From Okapia johnstoni (lineage: Eukaryota; Chordata; Mammalia; Artiodactyla; Giraffidae), in contig CM044322.1 of the NCBI GenBank assembly GCA_024291935.2, positions 69,493,405-69,557,404 of the forward strand: a DNA stretch of 64,000 nt. Direction: 5' to 3'. Each line of letters opens with the position of its first letter. Within the stretch, counting starts at the first letter, position 1. The translations under genes and the position numbers were made by a program. The notes below the pieces were generated by a model. The model was not told the DNA's origin, did no database searches, and saw only the letters and a program-made list of their open reading frames with translations. This document shows positions 11,594-23,399 of this stretch, one piece after another.

Positions 11594-11697
11594 TGGGAAG
11601 CTTGTTTTTCATCATGTACTTCTCTGGACTTTTTATTTTTAAATGATGCAAATTTGTCTCTCTGATTACATTTATAAAGAAACACAAAACATCCCCA

Positions 11698-11810
11698 AAA
11701 CTTTAGAATCAAGCACACCTGGTTTTGAGTACTAGCTCCGTTGCTTACCATAGTTTTTTTCTAGTTCCCTAATCTTTTCATCATAAATTGGGGCAATTAC
11801 ATGCTTCCAC
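11698..11810 (+). repeat. Possible MIR SINE
   Basis: AGTACTAGCTCCGTTGCTTACC and a CTAATCTTTTCATCATAAAT-type tail resemble MIR; divergence is high. Confidence 0.4.
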
Positions 11811-12633
11811 GTAATTTTCAAGTCCAGTTTGCTTGTTGACGTAGGATCTGCGATTCCAGTCAGGGAAGGGAGAGTGAGGCAGCTGAAGTTTGGCAGTAAT
11901 TGGTTTACAGGAGTCCACTGTCTTCATCTCCTGACAGGCACTATCTAACAAGCTGAGGGCTCTGCATCCTCAAATCGAAACCTTAAATCCTCAGGGAGAG
12001 CAAGAAGCTTTGAACAGACTGTTTTAAACATATGATATTTCACTTAAAAACCTTCAACTTCACAGACCCTGGGGGTTTGATTTGGCAGCAACCAACAGAC
12101 TCTGGGTAAGATATTATGCATCAGGATGGATTTCAGGTTTTGAAAGGGATGAAGAGAAATTGTATTCACCATAGCCCCAAGCAAAACGTGGGGCTAAGCA
12201 TCCATAAACCTGTGTTTTAACAGACTTCCCCAAAAGGCTCCTTAAGCGATGAGAAGTGGAAAGGAATCACGGCTGACTCTTTCCGATGGCCCTTCAAAGG
12301 CATTCCCTTGCTGCCCTTGCCTGTAAGGCCACCTGTCCCCAGCTTCCATGCTCCCTTGTCTATTAACTGACCTGCCTTTCCCCCTATGCAGTGAATCCCA
12401 TCCTCTTTTCCCTCCTTAAGAACATCACTCCAGCAATTCCCTTGCTCTTTCCTCCAGCATCAGTTCTTCTCTATGGGGCCCATCCCCACTAGCATACAAA
12501 TGTGCATCTTAAAAACAAAATTCTCTCTTAACTCCTTATCCACACCGAATTACTGTCCCATTCTCTTTCCTCTATCATAAAATTATTTGAGAGTTGTCTG
12601 TATCTGTTGACTCTGCTTCTTCTTTACCCCTGC

Positions 12634-13023
12634 TGTTATGGACTGAATTGTGTCCCCTTTCCCCCATTCATTTGTTGATGCCCTAAGCCCCAGTATGACT
12701 GTATTTAGGGATGGGGCCTTAAAGGAGATAATATGGGTTAAATGCAGCCATAAGGGTGGGTGCAACCCTACAGGACCGGTGTCCTTCTAAGAAGAGGAAA
12801 GAGACCCGAATTCTGTCTCCCAGTGTGCAGAGAAGAAAGGCCATGTGAGGACACGGTGCCATGGCCGTCCACACTCCAAGGAGAGTGGTCTCCCCAGAAA
12901 CCAACTGTGCTGGCACCTTGACCTTGGACTACCAGGCTCCAAAACTGTGAGGAAACAAACCTCTGTTGTTTGAGCCTCTCAGTCTGTGGTATTCTGTTAT
13001 GGCCGTCCTAGCAGACTCACACA
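12634..13023 (+). repeat. Solo LTR of MaLR (MLT1-like) type
   Basis: The element starts TGTTATGGACTGAATTGTGT and ends GTCCTAGCAGACTCACACA, giving TG...CA ends. Inside are GGCCATGTGAGGACACGGTG, CTGGCACCTTGACCTTGGAC and CTGTTGTTTGAGCC, in the order seen in MLT1-type LTRs. No internal retroviral region and no clear target duplication are seen. Confidence 0.65.
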
Positions 13024-13229
13024 TCCACTCTCCCTGCCTCCCCCTTTATCATGGTCAAATATACACAACAGAAATGTTACTACTTTCACCTATTTAAAAT
13101 TTAGTAGCATGTAGCTGAATACCACCCCACTGCAGGGTCCACCACGTTTATCTGTGGTCAGCATCCCTTCTCGCTTGAACCTACAGTATCAAGATTTTCC
13201 CTTCTTCAAGACAACACACATCAAGGTCA

Positions 13230-13665
13230 CCAGTGACACCCATGCTGCTGTCAGTTCTCAGTCCTTTCCTTAGCTGAAATGTCATCGCATTATCTTACCC
13301 TCCTTGAAACACGTTATGAGGCTTCTGGGACCCTATTCTCTCTTGGTCCTCCTCCTACACCACTGCCCACTGTCACCTGCTCAGTGAGGTGGCCCTGACT
13401 ACTGCATATTAAAGAGCAAACCCTCACACTCACCCTTCACACTTTCCAGTTCACTAACTTGCTTCGATTTTCTCTACAGCCCTTATCCCCTGACATATGA
13501 CATGTGTTATTAGTTTTTCCTGTCTTCCTCCAATTCTATATGCTACATAGGCTCCAGGAGGGCAGAAACTTTGACTGTTTGATGCAATCTTAGATAGCCA
13601 GCAACTGAAACAGGGCCTGGCACACAATAAATGATTAATAGATACATGTTAAATAAATAAGTGAA
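13230..13665 (+). repeat. L2 LINE 3' end
   Basis: Contains the L2 terminal pattern CTCCAGGAGGGCAGAAACTT, CAGGGCCTGGCACACAATAA and ATGATTAATAG, preceded by an L2-like body with CTCAGTGAGGTGGCCCTGAC. Confidence 0.65.
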
Positions 13666-13924
13666 TAAACACGTGAGTATCTGTGAGCCTCCAAGACAAT
13701 CCAGTCACAATTCTACTTGTCTGTTTACATATAGAGGTTAAAACACTTCTTGTGAAGTCAGGAGAGCAGCACAGACAGAATCTTTCCAAACTGGGAGGCC
13801 CTTGAGATGCTGAAGTTTAGAGGAAGATTCAGCTTTTCTGGAGAGCAGCTGAGGCGCCTTAACAATGAGAGAAGCACCGTCAATTCCCTTTTCCAGATTA
13901 TGGAGCAATATTTGAGGACGTAGA

Positions 13925-14052
13925 ATAATGCTTCTCGGACTCTCATGTGCCTATGACTCACCAGGGGATTTTGTCAAAATACAGATTCTGATTCACAGGC
14001 CATGGGGCTGAGGTGGAGGAGGGGCTGAGACTCTGCATTTCTCACAATCTCC
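13925..14052 (+). repeat. MER5-like element, left part (split by SINEs)
   Basis: TTCTCGGACTCTCATGTGCC, CACCAGGGGATTTTGTC and CAGATTCTGATTCACAGG match the left part of a MER5-family element. The match stops at the start of a SINE cluster and resumes at 14,625. Confidence 0.55.
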
Positions 14053-14167
14053 CCCTCATAGCTCAGCTGGTAAAGAATGCACCTGCAATGCAGGAAACCT
14101 CAGTTCAATTCCTGAGTCAGGAAGATCCACTGGAGAAGGGATAGGCTACCCACTCCAGTATTCTTGG
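14053..14167 (+). repeat. Bov-tA SINE, 3'-truncated
   Basis: tRNA-related head GCTCAGCTGGTAAAGAATGC followed by GAAGATCCACTGGAGAAGGG and CCCACTCCAGTATTCTTGG. It is cut off by the start of a second Bov-tA. Confidence 0.8.
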
Positions 14168-14327
14168 GCTTTCCTAGTGGCTCAGCTGGTAAAGAATCCG
14201 CCTGCCATCCAGGAGACCTGGGTTTGACCCCTGGGTTGGGAAGATCCTTTGGAGAAGGCCTGGAGAACTTCATGGACTGTGTAGTCCATGGGGTTGCAAA
14301 GAGTTGGACACGACTGACTGACTTAAG
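14168..14327 (+). repeat. Bov-tA SINE
   Basis: Starts GGCTTTCCTAGTGGCTCAGC, has the head GTAAAGAATCCGCCTGCC and ends GTTGGACACGACTGACTGAC. The middle is shortened by an internal deletion. Confidence 0.85.
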
Positions 14328-14610
14328 GGAGAAGGCAATGGCACCCCACTCCAGTACTCTTGCCTGGAAAATCCCATGGACAGAGGAGCTTGGTAGGCTG
14401 CAGTCCATGGGGTCACTAAGAGTCGAACATGACTGAGTGACTTCACTTTCACTTTTCACTTTCACGCATTGGAGAAGGAACTGGCAACCCACTCCAGTGT
14501 TCTTGCCTGGAGAATCCCAGGGACGGGGAGCCTGGTGGGCTGCCATCTATGGGGTCACACAGAGTCAGACATGACTGAAGCAACTTAGCAGCAGCAGCAG
14601 CAACAGCAGA
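14328..14610 (+). repeat. Bov-A2 SINE
   Basis: Two related monomers (each with CCCACTCCAGT.TTCTTGCCTGG-type sequence) joined by a TTTCACTTTTCACTTTCACG linker, ending in an AGC/AAC-rich tail. This dimeric layout is typical of Bov-A2. Confidence 0.88.
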
Positions 14611-14624
14611 TCGACTTAAAAAAA

Positions 14625-14695
14625 AAATCCCCAGTGATGCTGATGCTGCTGGTCTGTGGACCTCACTTGATTAGCAAGAGACTAAAAGAAAGAAG
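14625..14695 (+). repeat. MER5-like element, right part
   Basis: CCCAGTGATGCTGATGCTGC then TGGTCTGTGGACCTCACTT is the right end expected for the element that starts at 13,925. Confidence 0.55.
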
Positions 14696-14754
14696 AAATC
14701 TGAAGAATTCAGGTTTCAAAAGGAAAGCACTGGAGTCAGCAGCAGTGAGGGGGA

Positions 14755-15385
14755 GTTACCTGCAGTTTGTTTTGGGGCAAAACCCCACTGGGTGGTACAG
14801 CTGCTGAGGCTGGAACCTCTAAAATGCACCCCATGGTCCCTTCTACTGGTACTCACAGCCTTGTGTAGTTCTCTCCCGGTGTGTGTGGGCTAGATTTACT
14901 GACTCACATCTAGTGAACGGAGCATGGCAAAAGGGGTGGGCTGTCACTTCTGAGATTAGATTACAAAGACTGGCTGCTGTCTTGGACGATCTCTTGCTTG
15001 CTTGGAGCGAAGCTGTCATGAGCAGCTCTGAAGGTGAGGCCATGTGATGAAGAATTGATGGAGGCCCCTGGCCAACAGCCAGCTGGAAAAGGAGGCCCTC
15101 AGTCCAACAACCTGCAAGGACCCGAATCCTGCCAACACCACGTGAGAGAACTTGGAAGTGGATCCTTTCCCAGTCGAGCCTTCAGAAGAAACTGCAGTCC
15201 TGCTCCCAATACACTCACTGCGACCTCATGAAACCTGCAGCTAGAGGCCCCCAGCTAAGCTGCACCTAGATTCCCGACCCACAGAAACTGGGACCAAATA
15301 ACAAATGCCTATTGTTTGAAGTTGTTAAATTTTAGGGCAATTTGTTACACAGTAACTGATAGTCAATGCAGATGCTAAGAAAGTA
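14755..15385 (+). repeat. MaLR-type LTR (MLT1-like)
   Basis: Blocks GGCTGTCACTTCTGAGATTA, CTTGGAAGTGGATCCTTTCC, GACCTCATGAAACCTGCAGC, CCCGACCCACAGAAACTGGG and TTTGAAGTTGTTAAATTTTA occur in MLT1 LTR order. No coding part is attached. Confidence 0.65.
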
Positions 15386-17209
15386 TAATGTTAATCATTA
15401 ACAAGGCCTACTGGACAGGCATGTACTCAAGGTTCATACAGTGGATTGGACACTACCTACACAGAAATATGTGGAATCAGGTCAAGTCCACACAGCATTG
15501 GTGTACTGTGCAAGCAGTTTCATACCTAACTGTCTGTCTGTTTATCTACCTATCTGTCTCAGTTCTGAGAGTTCCTTTAGCTAGAGGATTGTACAACCCC
15601 CAAAAAGACCATAGCCAGAAATAAAGTACACACATCCTCAGGACACATAATAGCAAAGGAGAGAGGTTCTAAAAGTCGGGGCCCAGGCAGAGTCTCCATG
15701 GGGAACTACCTGCCAACGTTGGCCACTTGTCACCTGTCACCTTCTCATGCAGGCAGATGATCTTTTCTATCACCTGTGTCCTGCACTCCATTTATCAGTT
15801 TAGGAAATATTGTGGTATTAATGTTGCATCTTTTCAATGAAGTACTTTGATGAGCAAGTGAATCTTTTTTTAACCTTAAAGAGAAGTTAAACACAACAGA
15901 AGTCATCAACTGAACTGGTACAATTTTCCACGTTTCCTTCAGCAGTGGCGATCTTCTCTTATGATGCTTACTCTACTGCTTCCCCTACCCATCCACTTAG
16001 GGAGGAAATGTGGGGAAGAAAGTGGGCGCATTGTGCTTACACACAGAGTCACCCCAAACCCTGCCAGCTCCCCTGCCTGTCTCCCCACGACCATCATGCT
16101 TCTTGCTCTGGGGAGCAGACTGGGCTCTCTGAGGGCAGGTATCAATCCATAAGGGGAGACGATGGTGGCCTGGTGACCCCGAGGGGACCAGCTGGCTCGA
16201 GAGTCATTGCTAGAGTTTCTATTTCTGTCTGCATGAAACAGGCAGCCTGGGACACCCTGTGTGAGTCATGAGGGCTTCTCAACTACAGGCAGTGGTGGTG
16301 CTGTCAGGGCTCAGCTAGTTGAGTGCTGCAGACAGAGCCACGTGGAGGCAGCGGGCCGCAGGGCTGGCAACAGGGCTGAGGATGCTGTGGCGGCCCCAGA
16401 AAGGCCTCTGGCGGGGGCCACTGACCTGGCTGCCTCAAGGTCAGGCTGACCCTAGTCTGTAGGCAGGCTGAGGCTCCTGAGATGGCCTGTGAACTTGTAT
16501 TCCATTGAAGCAGAGACTAACCCACTAGGAAGATTCTTCATTTTCACAAAGAAATAAGAGCTAAAACACCCTAGTCCTTTGGTCTAAGTTTTATCACCCC
16601 CCTTTTTAAAATAGATTTAAAGACCTAGAGAAATGTTTCCCCACTATATGAAAAGGCATAAAGCCAGAGAGATGATAATTACAACTGAATTCAGCCTCAG
16701 CACTGGGGGGTATCGGGGAGAAATGGGACTGGTGAACTGGGGGCCCTGGATTACATCTGGGCAGCAGCCCTTACTCCACAGGAAACTGCGGCCACGCGGG
16801 TGTCAGATCCAGTACGGCCAGGTCTAATGATCTTTCAAGAGAAGCCAGAAATCTAGATTTCTTTTAAGTGTAAAACCTCCCAATATTTAAATGCTTCAAT
16901 GCTTTCAAGACGCAGTGGACTTAGAGGGAACACACCTATGGGCGTTATCTGGCACTCAGGTTGCTCACTTATACACTCTGGCCTAGCTGGTGGACGTGCT
17001 GCAGTGAAACCAACGGGTAAAGACAGAGCTGCCTAGGGGGAGGCACCTGCCTACTCAGACTCTCTACCTGGAGGACTAGTAGGTGCCTCAAGTTAACATA
17101 TCCACATCAGCACATCCAAGTCTTGCCTTCCCCAACTCCACAAATGGTACTACTGCTCATGATAAAAATTCAGAATTTCTCTCTTTCTACACGCTACCCA
17201 TCAGCAGGT

Positions 17210-17740
17210 CCTGTACAGGCTGTGCTCCAAATAGATCCCAAACCTGACTCTTCCCCCCTCCCTCCACCCTTCCCTCCCTGGTCTGAGACTGCACAGTAAC
17301 TTCTCCGCAAAGCAGCTTTTAAAAATAAATTAGAAAATCAGATCACAACATTCTTCTGCTGAAAACTTTCCAACAGCCTCTTCAAATCCAAATCCACTGT
17401 TGCCATGACTTTCAGAGCCTGATGACCTTGACCCTGGCTCCCTCCTTCCCTTCACGGAGGCTGCTACTCACACATCGTCTCCCCAGAGGGGCCTTTGCTG
17501 ATGACCCCTCTGTGCTGGCTCCCCTCCATCACCCCTGCCCTGACCCTTCACTTGCATTTCTTTATTCTTCTTCTAAGCACTTATCACTGCCTCATGAGTC
17601 TGTTACTGTCTGTGTCCTCTGCTAGAACATGAGCCAAATGATATCTAGGCTTTTGTCTCTATTTCACAATGTATTCTTTCATCCTAAAACCATGCCCAGC
17701 ACATAGTAGGTGTTCAATAAGTATTTGTTGGTCTGGAGGA
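17210..17740 (+). repeat. L2 LINE 3' end
   Basis: The right end reads CATGCCCAGCACATAGTAGG then TGTTCAATAAGTATTTGTTG, the classic L2 terminus; upstream has CAGAGCCTGATGACCTTGAC and an L2-like Cys/His-rich frame pattern. Confidence 0.7.
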
Positions 17741-17817
17741 ATCAACATAGGTCCCCACATAAACTTTCACTGGCCGAAGCCGAGGCTGATCAGCTGCTCC
17801 CAGGGAAGTCTACTCAC

Positions 17818-17923
17818 TGATTGAGGAAGGCAAAGAGGTATCTCATGATAACCAGAGTGGTTTTGGGGAGGACCAGGAGGACCTTCCGGATGTGCAGAGC
17901 TCTCTCCTGAAGGTTGTCCATTG
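17818..17923 (-). CDS. SRGAP3: SRGAP3 exon: central helices of RhoGAP domain
   Basis: 106-bp exon (enters phase 1, leaves phase 2). It encodes the end of the Thr codon, then MDNLQERALHIRKVLLVLPK and TTLVIMRYLFAFLN, with the following His split CA|T. The MRYLFAFLNHL motif is the family's core helix that packs behind the GTPase-binding face. The acceptor is a CTTCTTTCAG tract ending at 17924; the donor is GTGAGTAG from 17817. The exon alone is not a multiple of three. Confidence 0.96.
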
Positions 17924-19553
17924 CTGAAAGAAGAAAGCCATGTGTTACCCTCCACTGGGATCCCAGGGACTAGTGGTCAGAAGGCCCTTACTCATAGCTG
18001 GTAAAAGAGAGAGTGGCTGGTTCCAGTCCACACAGAACTGGGCCAGTGTAAGGGGCTCCTTGGGGTGGGGCTTTGGCGATGGGGCTCACGTGGGCTCCAG
18101 ACCCTTCACTGGGGCAGGACTTAAGATGTCTGCTCCTTGGGCACAGAAGGGTTGGGCAAGTTCCCCAGAGCATCCGGCACCCCCTTATTACAACACCAAA
18201 ACAAGGAGCTGCCCAGAAACTGCTGTGACTGTCCCCAGCCTTGGAAGGCCTGTGTGGGGTGGGGAGGGCTGCCCAGGTCCCATCCTGCCCGCTCCACGCG
18301 TGCTCCCCTCAGCCCCTGGACAAGTCTGGCTTATCGTCCCTGCTCTCTTATCTGCAGCGGGGATGGCAGAAGGTGGCCAGAGGCGAGAACTGGCAGGCCC
18401 CCGTGCAAGCAGTGATAACCTGGGAGAAAACCAGAGAACTTTCCTGACTCCAGGTATGGCCCAAGGCTCGGACCTCCCCAGGGCCTGCTTTCCCACATTT
18501 ACGTTGGGCCATGTAGATATTGACATTTTCTATGAGAGCCTTTCTGTGAAAATGAAGTGGGAGATACTGCATCAGGAGCACACCTCAAGGGGAGGACTGA
18601 GCAGCCAAGGTACCCTGTACTATCCTGGCAACCCCCATTCACTTAGCATGTTCCACACAGGCCCCGTCCTGGAAGAAGATGTGAAGACGTGAGGGGTGCA
18701 TCTGCTCAGTCAACCACAGAACTCAGGTCCACTAGGACTCCCACAAATATGGGTAGATCAGCAAAACAAGGGAGCTAGCTTCCTGAGCTCTCAGGGGATG
18801 TATTAAATCAAACTGGAAACCGGGGGCAGGAGTGTTGGGGGTGGGTATGAAGACCTTCACTGATCTGGGGGGAAAACTTTTCTTCATTTCAAAGGAACTG
18901 CCTCCTTCAGCCTCTGGAACCATATCTCAATGGAGTCTGCTCCCAGAATGACCTAATATTATCCAGGTTTCTATGGACAGCAAATGAGAGGGTGTTCCAG
19001 TATAATAAATGGCCAGGAGTAGCTTTTCAAGCCCCAAATTTTAGACTAAGAAGCAGAGAAACTCTAAGATATCTGTTTTATCTAAAGATCAAGTAGAGAC
19101 TCTCTCTCTCTGAGAAAATATTGTATCACTGCTTTTAAATGTGCAGAGGGCTTGAATTCCTAGAAGAACACATATTAACATATCTCACAGATAAGTCATG
19201 TCATACTTAAAGCAACAAGCAGGAAATATTTGTGACACATGTATGCTCTCTGTGTATCATGAAAAGCACAAGTATTAATGTATAAGCTTCTGAGAGTTGA
19301 AAAGGACTGTATTTTCTATATGAACATATTAAGAAAGATAAAAGCCCAGCAAAGCAAAGCAGTTTAAAGTGAATCAGAAAGAAAAACTAGGAGTTCTAAC
19401 TTGTGGTCCAGATTCTTCCTGAAAAGTCACTCTATTTCCTCCCCTACAACAAGGAAGAGAAACTTCACAGAGGGAAAAGAAAAAAATTACTGTAAACCTG
19501 GAAATTTCCCTGTTGCTCCAGCCCAGAAGTCAGTTTGCGGGCAGGGTACTTAC
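17924..19553 (-). other. SRGAP3: 1.6-kb intron inside the RhoGAP coding region
   Basis: GC rich in its right-of-exon half (17,940-18,700), where a 250-codon plus-strand frame is open by composition, and AT rich from 18,950. No repeat, splice-ready exon or RNA gene is recognised. Confidence 0.75.
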
Positions 19554-19688
19554 TGACGCAGGCCATCAGGTCGTGGAAGATGTCCTTGGGGAAGAGCGGG
19601 TGCTCCAGTCCCCGGAAGTAAAGCTTTAGGACGCCGGCTATGGAGTCCATGTCGTGGTCATTCTGGTCCCCAGCCAGGGGGTCCTCTC
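19554..19688 (-). CDS. SRGAP3: SRGAP3 exon: RhoGAP domain, Lys/Arg helix
   Basis: 135-bp exon, phase 1 in and out (45 codons, so skipping would keep the frame but remove part of the GAP core). It encodes EDPLAGDQNDHDMDSIAG, then VLKLYFRGLEHPLFP and KDIFHDLMACV. VLKLYFRGLEHPL corresponds to the LKxFLRxLPxPL signature of RhoGAP domains, whose lysine and arginine contact or position the GTPase and the arginine-finger loop. The acceptor is CCCTCAG ending at 19689; the donor is GTAAGT from 19553. Confidence 0.97.
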
Positions 19689-20592
19689 CTGAGGGTAAGA
19701 AATCCCCCCAAAAAGGAAAGAGAGAGTGAGAAGGGTAAAAACACGCAGGATGAAGCAGAGCTGGTAGGGAAGCAGTGGCCTATTCAAGTCTTCACTGAAG
19801 TCCATCAGCTCTCCGCTCAGCACAGTGGTCGTGAGCAGGGCAACCAGGGACTAGAAAAAGTAAAGGCTGCTCAGGCTCAGGGGCCCTGGGGTCAGAGGAG
19901 GGGCACAAGTGACCATTACGCGTGTGCCAGACTAGCTCAGGGACATTTCCTATGGGCCAGGGATGGGACATGGCAATTGACTCTCTCATAAGAATCATGA
20001 AAACATGAGCCCCGAGGGGAGGGAGATGAGGCCACCCCTCTGACTAGCTCTCCTCCTTCTTGGCCTGCAACTAAGCACACCTACTTGCAAGAGAACAAGC
20101 ATGCTGGCGCTCCCTACGGAAAGTTTCCTATCAGACATAATTAAATTTAATGGTAGGACCAACCTCAAATTGAAACTATATATATCCATTACAGGCATGG
20201 AAATTGCCAAAGTTTGCCCACTACTTTAACAGCCCATAAGATAATAAATGGGGTATGATGAACAGGCGCGTTTGCCCTGCCACCAAGGGTTCCAGATAGA
20301 GCTGCAAACTGCCCGGATACCGCAGTTAGCTTCTTGGGTTTGGGTGGACTGTCTGCAGGAGAGAGGCGGGAAGAGAGGGGCTGGGAAGGAGGAAACTGGG
20401 ATGTCCCCGGCACCTCCCTGCACATCTGGGAGGGTGGGGTGGGCAGGATGTCTGCAAGAGGGAAGGGGTTGGGCTGAAGGGGTAGGCACGCTGGCTTGCT
20501 GACTCTAGGTACCTCTCAGGGAAGAAAGGGTGGAGCCACTATCCCAGGGGACTGGCAAATGTCTGGCCTTATCTTTAAGGCTGTTTCCTCAC
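19689..20592 (-). other. SRGAP3: 0.9-kb intron inside the RhoGAP coding region
   Basis: No repeat or RNA gene is recognised. The sequence looks unique on both strands. Confidence 0.75.
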
Positions 20593-20670
20593 CTCTCTCA
20601 AAGGCGTTTTTGATGTCATTCACTTCCACCTGGGATCCTGACACCCGGAAAATTCCTTCATGCTGTAGCC
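20593..20670 (-). CDS. SRGAP3: SRGAP3 exon: RhoGAP arginine-finger exon
   Basis: 78-bp exon, phase 1 in and out. It encodes LQHEGIFRVSGSQVEVN then DIKNAFERG (Gly split). GIFRVSG is the arginine-finger loop of RhoGAP domains: its Arg reaches into the GTPase active site and speeds GTP hydrolysis, so the catalytic residue is intact here. The acceptor is CTTTCTAG ending at 20671 and the donor GTGAGG from 20592. The exon is 26 codons long; skipping it would stay in frame and give a GAP-dead protein. Confidence 0.97.
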
Positions 20671-21159
20671 CTAGAAAGACAGGGAACAGTGATCAAGGAG
20701 ACAAAAAAGCAAATTCACAACCACAGTGCCAAGCTTAGCTGAGTATCTATCTCTCCCAGCTAGTGTGTATTTAAGCATCCTGTCTCTCTTCTTCAGGCCA
20801 GAGTAGAAAGCCTATATGGGGATGGTGGAAAGGTCACTGCAATGAATATGAGGCACTGGCTTAAAGAAAGCACCGAGTCAGAGACTTAAAAGGAAGAGTT
20901 GTCTACGCCATTTCTGATTCTGACCAACTCTATGAAGCAGGTTCCTTTTCCAGCCTTTGCCTCTCTGAACCCCCCACAAAGTAGAGAGGTGATTTCTGTC
21001 ACCTCCTTATCCCCCAGGATCAGGGATATGATCCAGGAGCATGGCAGGCAAGCCACTAGACACGATCAGAGTTTCCCAAGGTGTGAGATCATAATTAGTA
21101 CCTCAGCTGTCCTAACACTGTTCAGCTGTTCTAGGGGACAACGCTCTCACTACTTATGA

Positions 21160-21832
21160 AAAAGGGAGGACATATATTGGTACAGCCACAATGGAGAACA
21201 GTGTGGAGTTTCCTTAAAAAAACTAAAAACAGAACTACCATATGATCCAGCAATCCCACTCTTGGGCATAAATCCCCCAAAAAACATAATTCAAAAAGAT
21301 ACATGTGCCCTAATGTTCACTGCAGCACTATTTACAATAGCCAAGACATTGAAGCAACGTAAATGTCCATCAACAGAGGAATGGATAAAGAAGGTGTGGT
21401 GCATATACACAATGGAATATTACTCAGCCATAAAAAGGAATGAAATAATGCTATTTGCAGCAACATGGATAGACCTAGAGGTTATCATACTAAGTTAACT
21501 CAGACAGAAAAAGACAATTATCATATGTTATCACATGTGGAGTCTAAAAAACGGATACAAATGACCTTATATATACAGATTTCAAAAACAAACTTATGGT
21601 TACCAAAGGGGAAGGTGGGGGGAGGGATAAATTTGGAGGTTGGGATTAACATATATACACTATTAGAGAGAGTCAACAAGGACCTACTGTACAGCATAGG
21701 GAACTCTACTTAACATTCTGTAATAACCTATATGGGAAAAGAATCTGAAAAAGAACGGATATATGTGTATATATAACTGAATCACTTTGCTGTACACCTG
21801 AAAGTAATACACTGTTGTAAATCAGATATGTA
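21160..21832 (+). repeat. L1 LINE 3' end
   Basis: Contains ATGATCCAGCAATCCCACTC, ACAATGGAATATTACTCAGC and TGAATCACTTTGCTGTACAC, the last part of ORF2 and the 3' UTR of a eutherian L1. 5'-truncated, and its frame is closed by the 3' UTR. Confidence 0.85.
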
Positions 21833-22014
21833 GAAAGGACGAGTGATCAGTCCACAGCGAGTATTACAGGTGCTATGCCAGCTACTAGTCCTTGACTGCA
21901 GCTTGACTCTAAAGGCAACATGCCTGAATACCACACTAGAATAACGTGCATGAAAACTGTGTCTTTCTGAAGTTGGAGTAAAAATAATCATGGAAATTAA
22001 TGTGTGTGGCAATT

Positions 22015-22190
22015 GCTTATGTGCTTATAGGCTCACAAGGCAGGGGTTACCAGGAAGCCCATTTTCTAGGTGAGAAGGACTGATAAGTAATGACCTGCCT
22101 TAGGCTATGTAGATGATAAGAACCAGAGTCAGGACATAAAACTAGGCCTTCTGGCTGCAATCATGTACTCATTCCTTAACACCAGGCTTG
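22015..22190 (-). repeat. MIR SINE
   Basis: Reverse-complement MIR pattern: CATTTTCTAGGTGAGAAGGA, then ATGACCTGCCTTAGGCTATG and AACCAGAGTCAGGACATAA. Confidence 0.6.
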
Positions 22191-23399
22191 CGGGGCCTAC
22201 TGGAGTGAAAGTGCAGGGGTGGGTGGGAATCTCATTTGTCAGTCTGACTATGGACATGGCTCACAGAGAGCCCCACACACACAACTCAGAACTAGAGGGG
22301 TGGATCCAGGAAGCACGAGCCCTGGGGCTGCACTGAACTAGTGTCTTTCCTCATATCAACTCTGTCCACTTTTCCTCATGAGCCCTGTGGTTCAATCTTG
22401 GGCATTTTGTTAAAGTCCCGCTCTTACTGCATGATCTACTGAAACTTTCGAATCTCAAACACATTTCTTTTTTGGAAAACAAAAGAGAATAATGTTACAT
22501 TTTGCCCACTATTTTGGGACTCCCCGCTCGATGAGGAAGGGTGAATGAATTCTATCTTCTTTGAAGTAAACCATACAGGCCAGGACGGAATTCTGAATCC
22601 AACTGAAGCATCAGTAAGAAGTAAGCACAGGGAATTTAATTATTTCGCTTGTAATAGGACTGAAGTTGTCCGTTACTCTAGGGGACTCTCCAGACTATCC
22701 CTCACAGAATCAGAATGGCAGGCAATGTCAGGACCCCGAAGTAACAGTACCACATTACAGTAGTTACCAGTGGGGAGTAACAGCCAGATAATGCTATGTA
22801 GACACAGAACATGAACAGTAAGTTTCTGACAGAAGCAGTCACATACTCAGTGACTTGTCAAAACCACAGTAAAATATAAGGAACTGTCATATCAGGGACC
22901 AGGCTCTTCAATGTCATTGGGGGAGCCAACAGCTTGCTGACAGAGGATCACCTCGGCACATTTTGATAGATTAGACATCAAGGACAAGCCAATTTGGTGC
23001 ACAAGCCCAGGGTAAGAAGAGATCATAGGAGAGCTTATTGAAAACCAGGCAGCAGGCCTGAGACGCACTGAAGTCCTTCTGTCTAGTTTCCATTCCCCCT
23101 TGAGAACTCAGGCTTTAGAAGGGCCAATGTGTGTTCCTGCTCAACAGAGATGATTCTGAAAGTAGGAACACAGTTGCTCTCCTAGAGAAGTCTCAAAACG
23201 TTTGCTACAACACCTGCTTCTGCTCATGTGACTCTGCTCCCTTCCTCATGAAAATGATGGGGTTTTTCATCTTGAGTGAGTCTCAATTGTTCCTCACATC
23301 CCTTCCCTTCCCTTAAGTCTTCCTGGATCACCCCGACCTACCACTTACAGGCGAGCCTCAGTTTTCCCATCTATATAATGGGGACTAAAATGAATGTGG

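Larger units (their letters stand above)
8265..17817 (-). other. SRGAP3: 9.55-kb intron inside the RhoGAP coding region
   Basis: Rich in interspersed repeats: BovB fragments at 9.5 and 10.3 kb, Bov-tA at 11.0 kb, an L1 3' fragment at 11.35 kb, an MLT1-type LTR at 12.6 kb, L2 at 13.2 kb, a MER5-like element split by SINEs at 14 kb, another MLT1-type LTR at 14.8 kb and L2 at 17.2 kb. The stretches 8,265-9,540, 11,815-12,630 and 15,390-17,200 show nothing recognisable beyond a 21-bp tandem duplication at 8,651-8,692. Confidence 0.75.

Noticed and set aside
17940..18692. 250-codon open frame on the plus strand
   Set aside because: It lies in a GC-rich intron of SRGAP3, has no recognisable domain, and overlaps several other open frames on both strands. 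Composition explains it.
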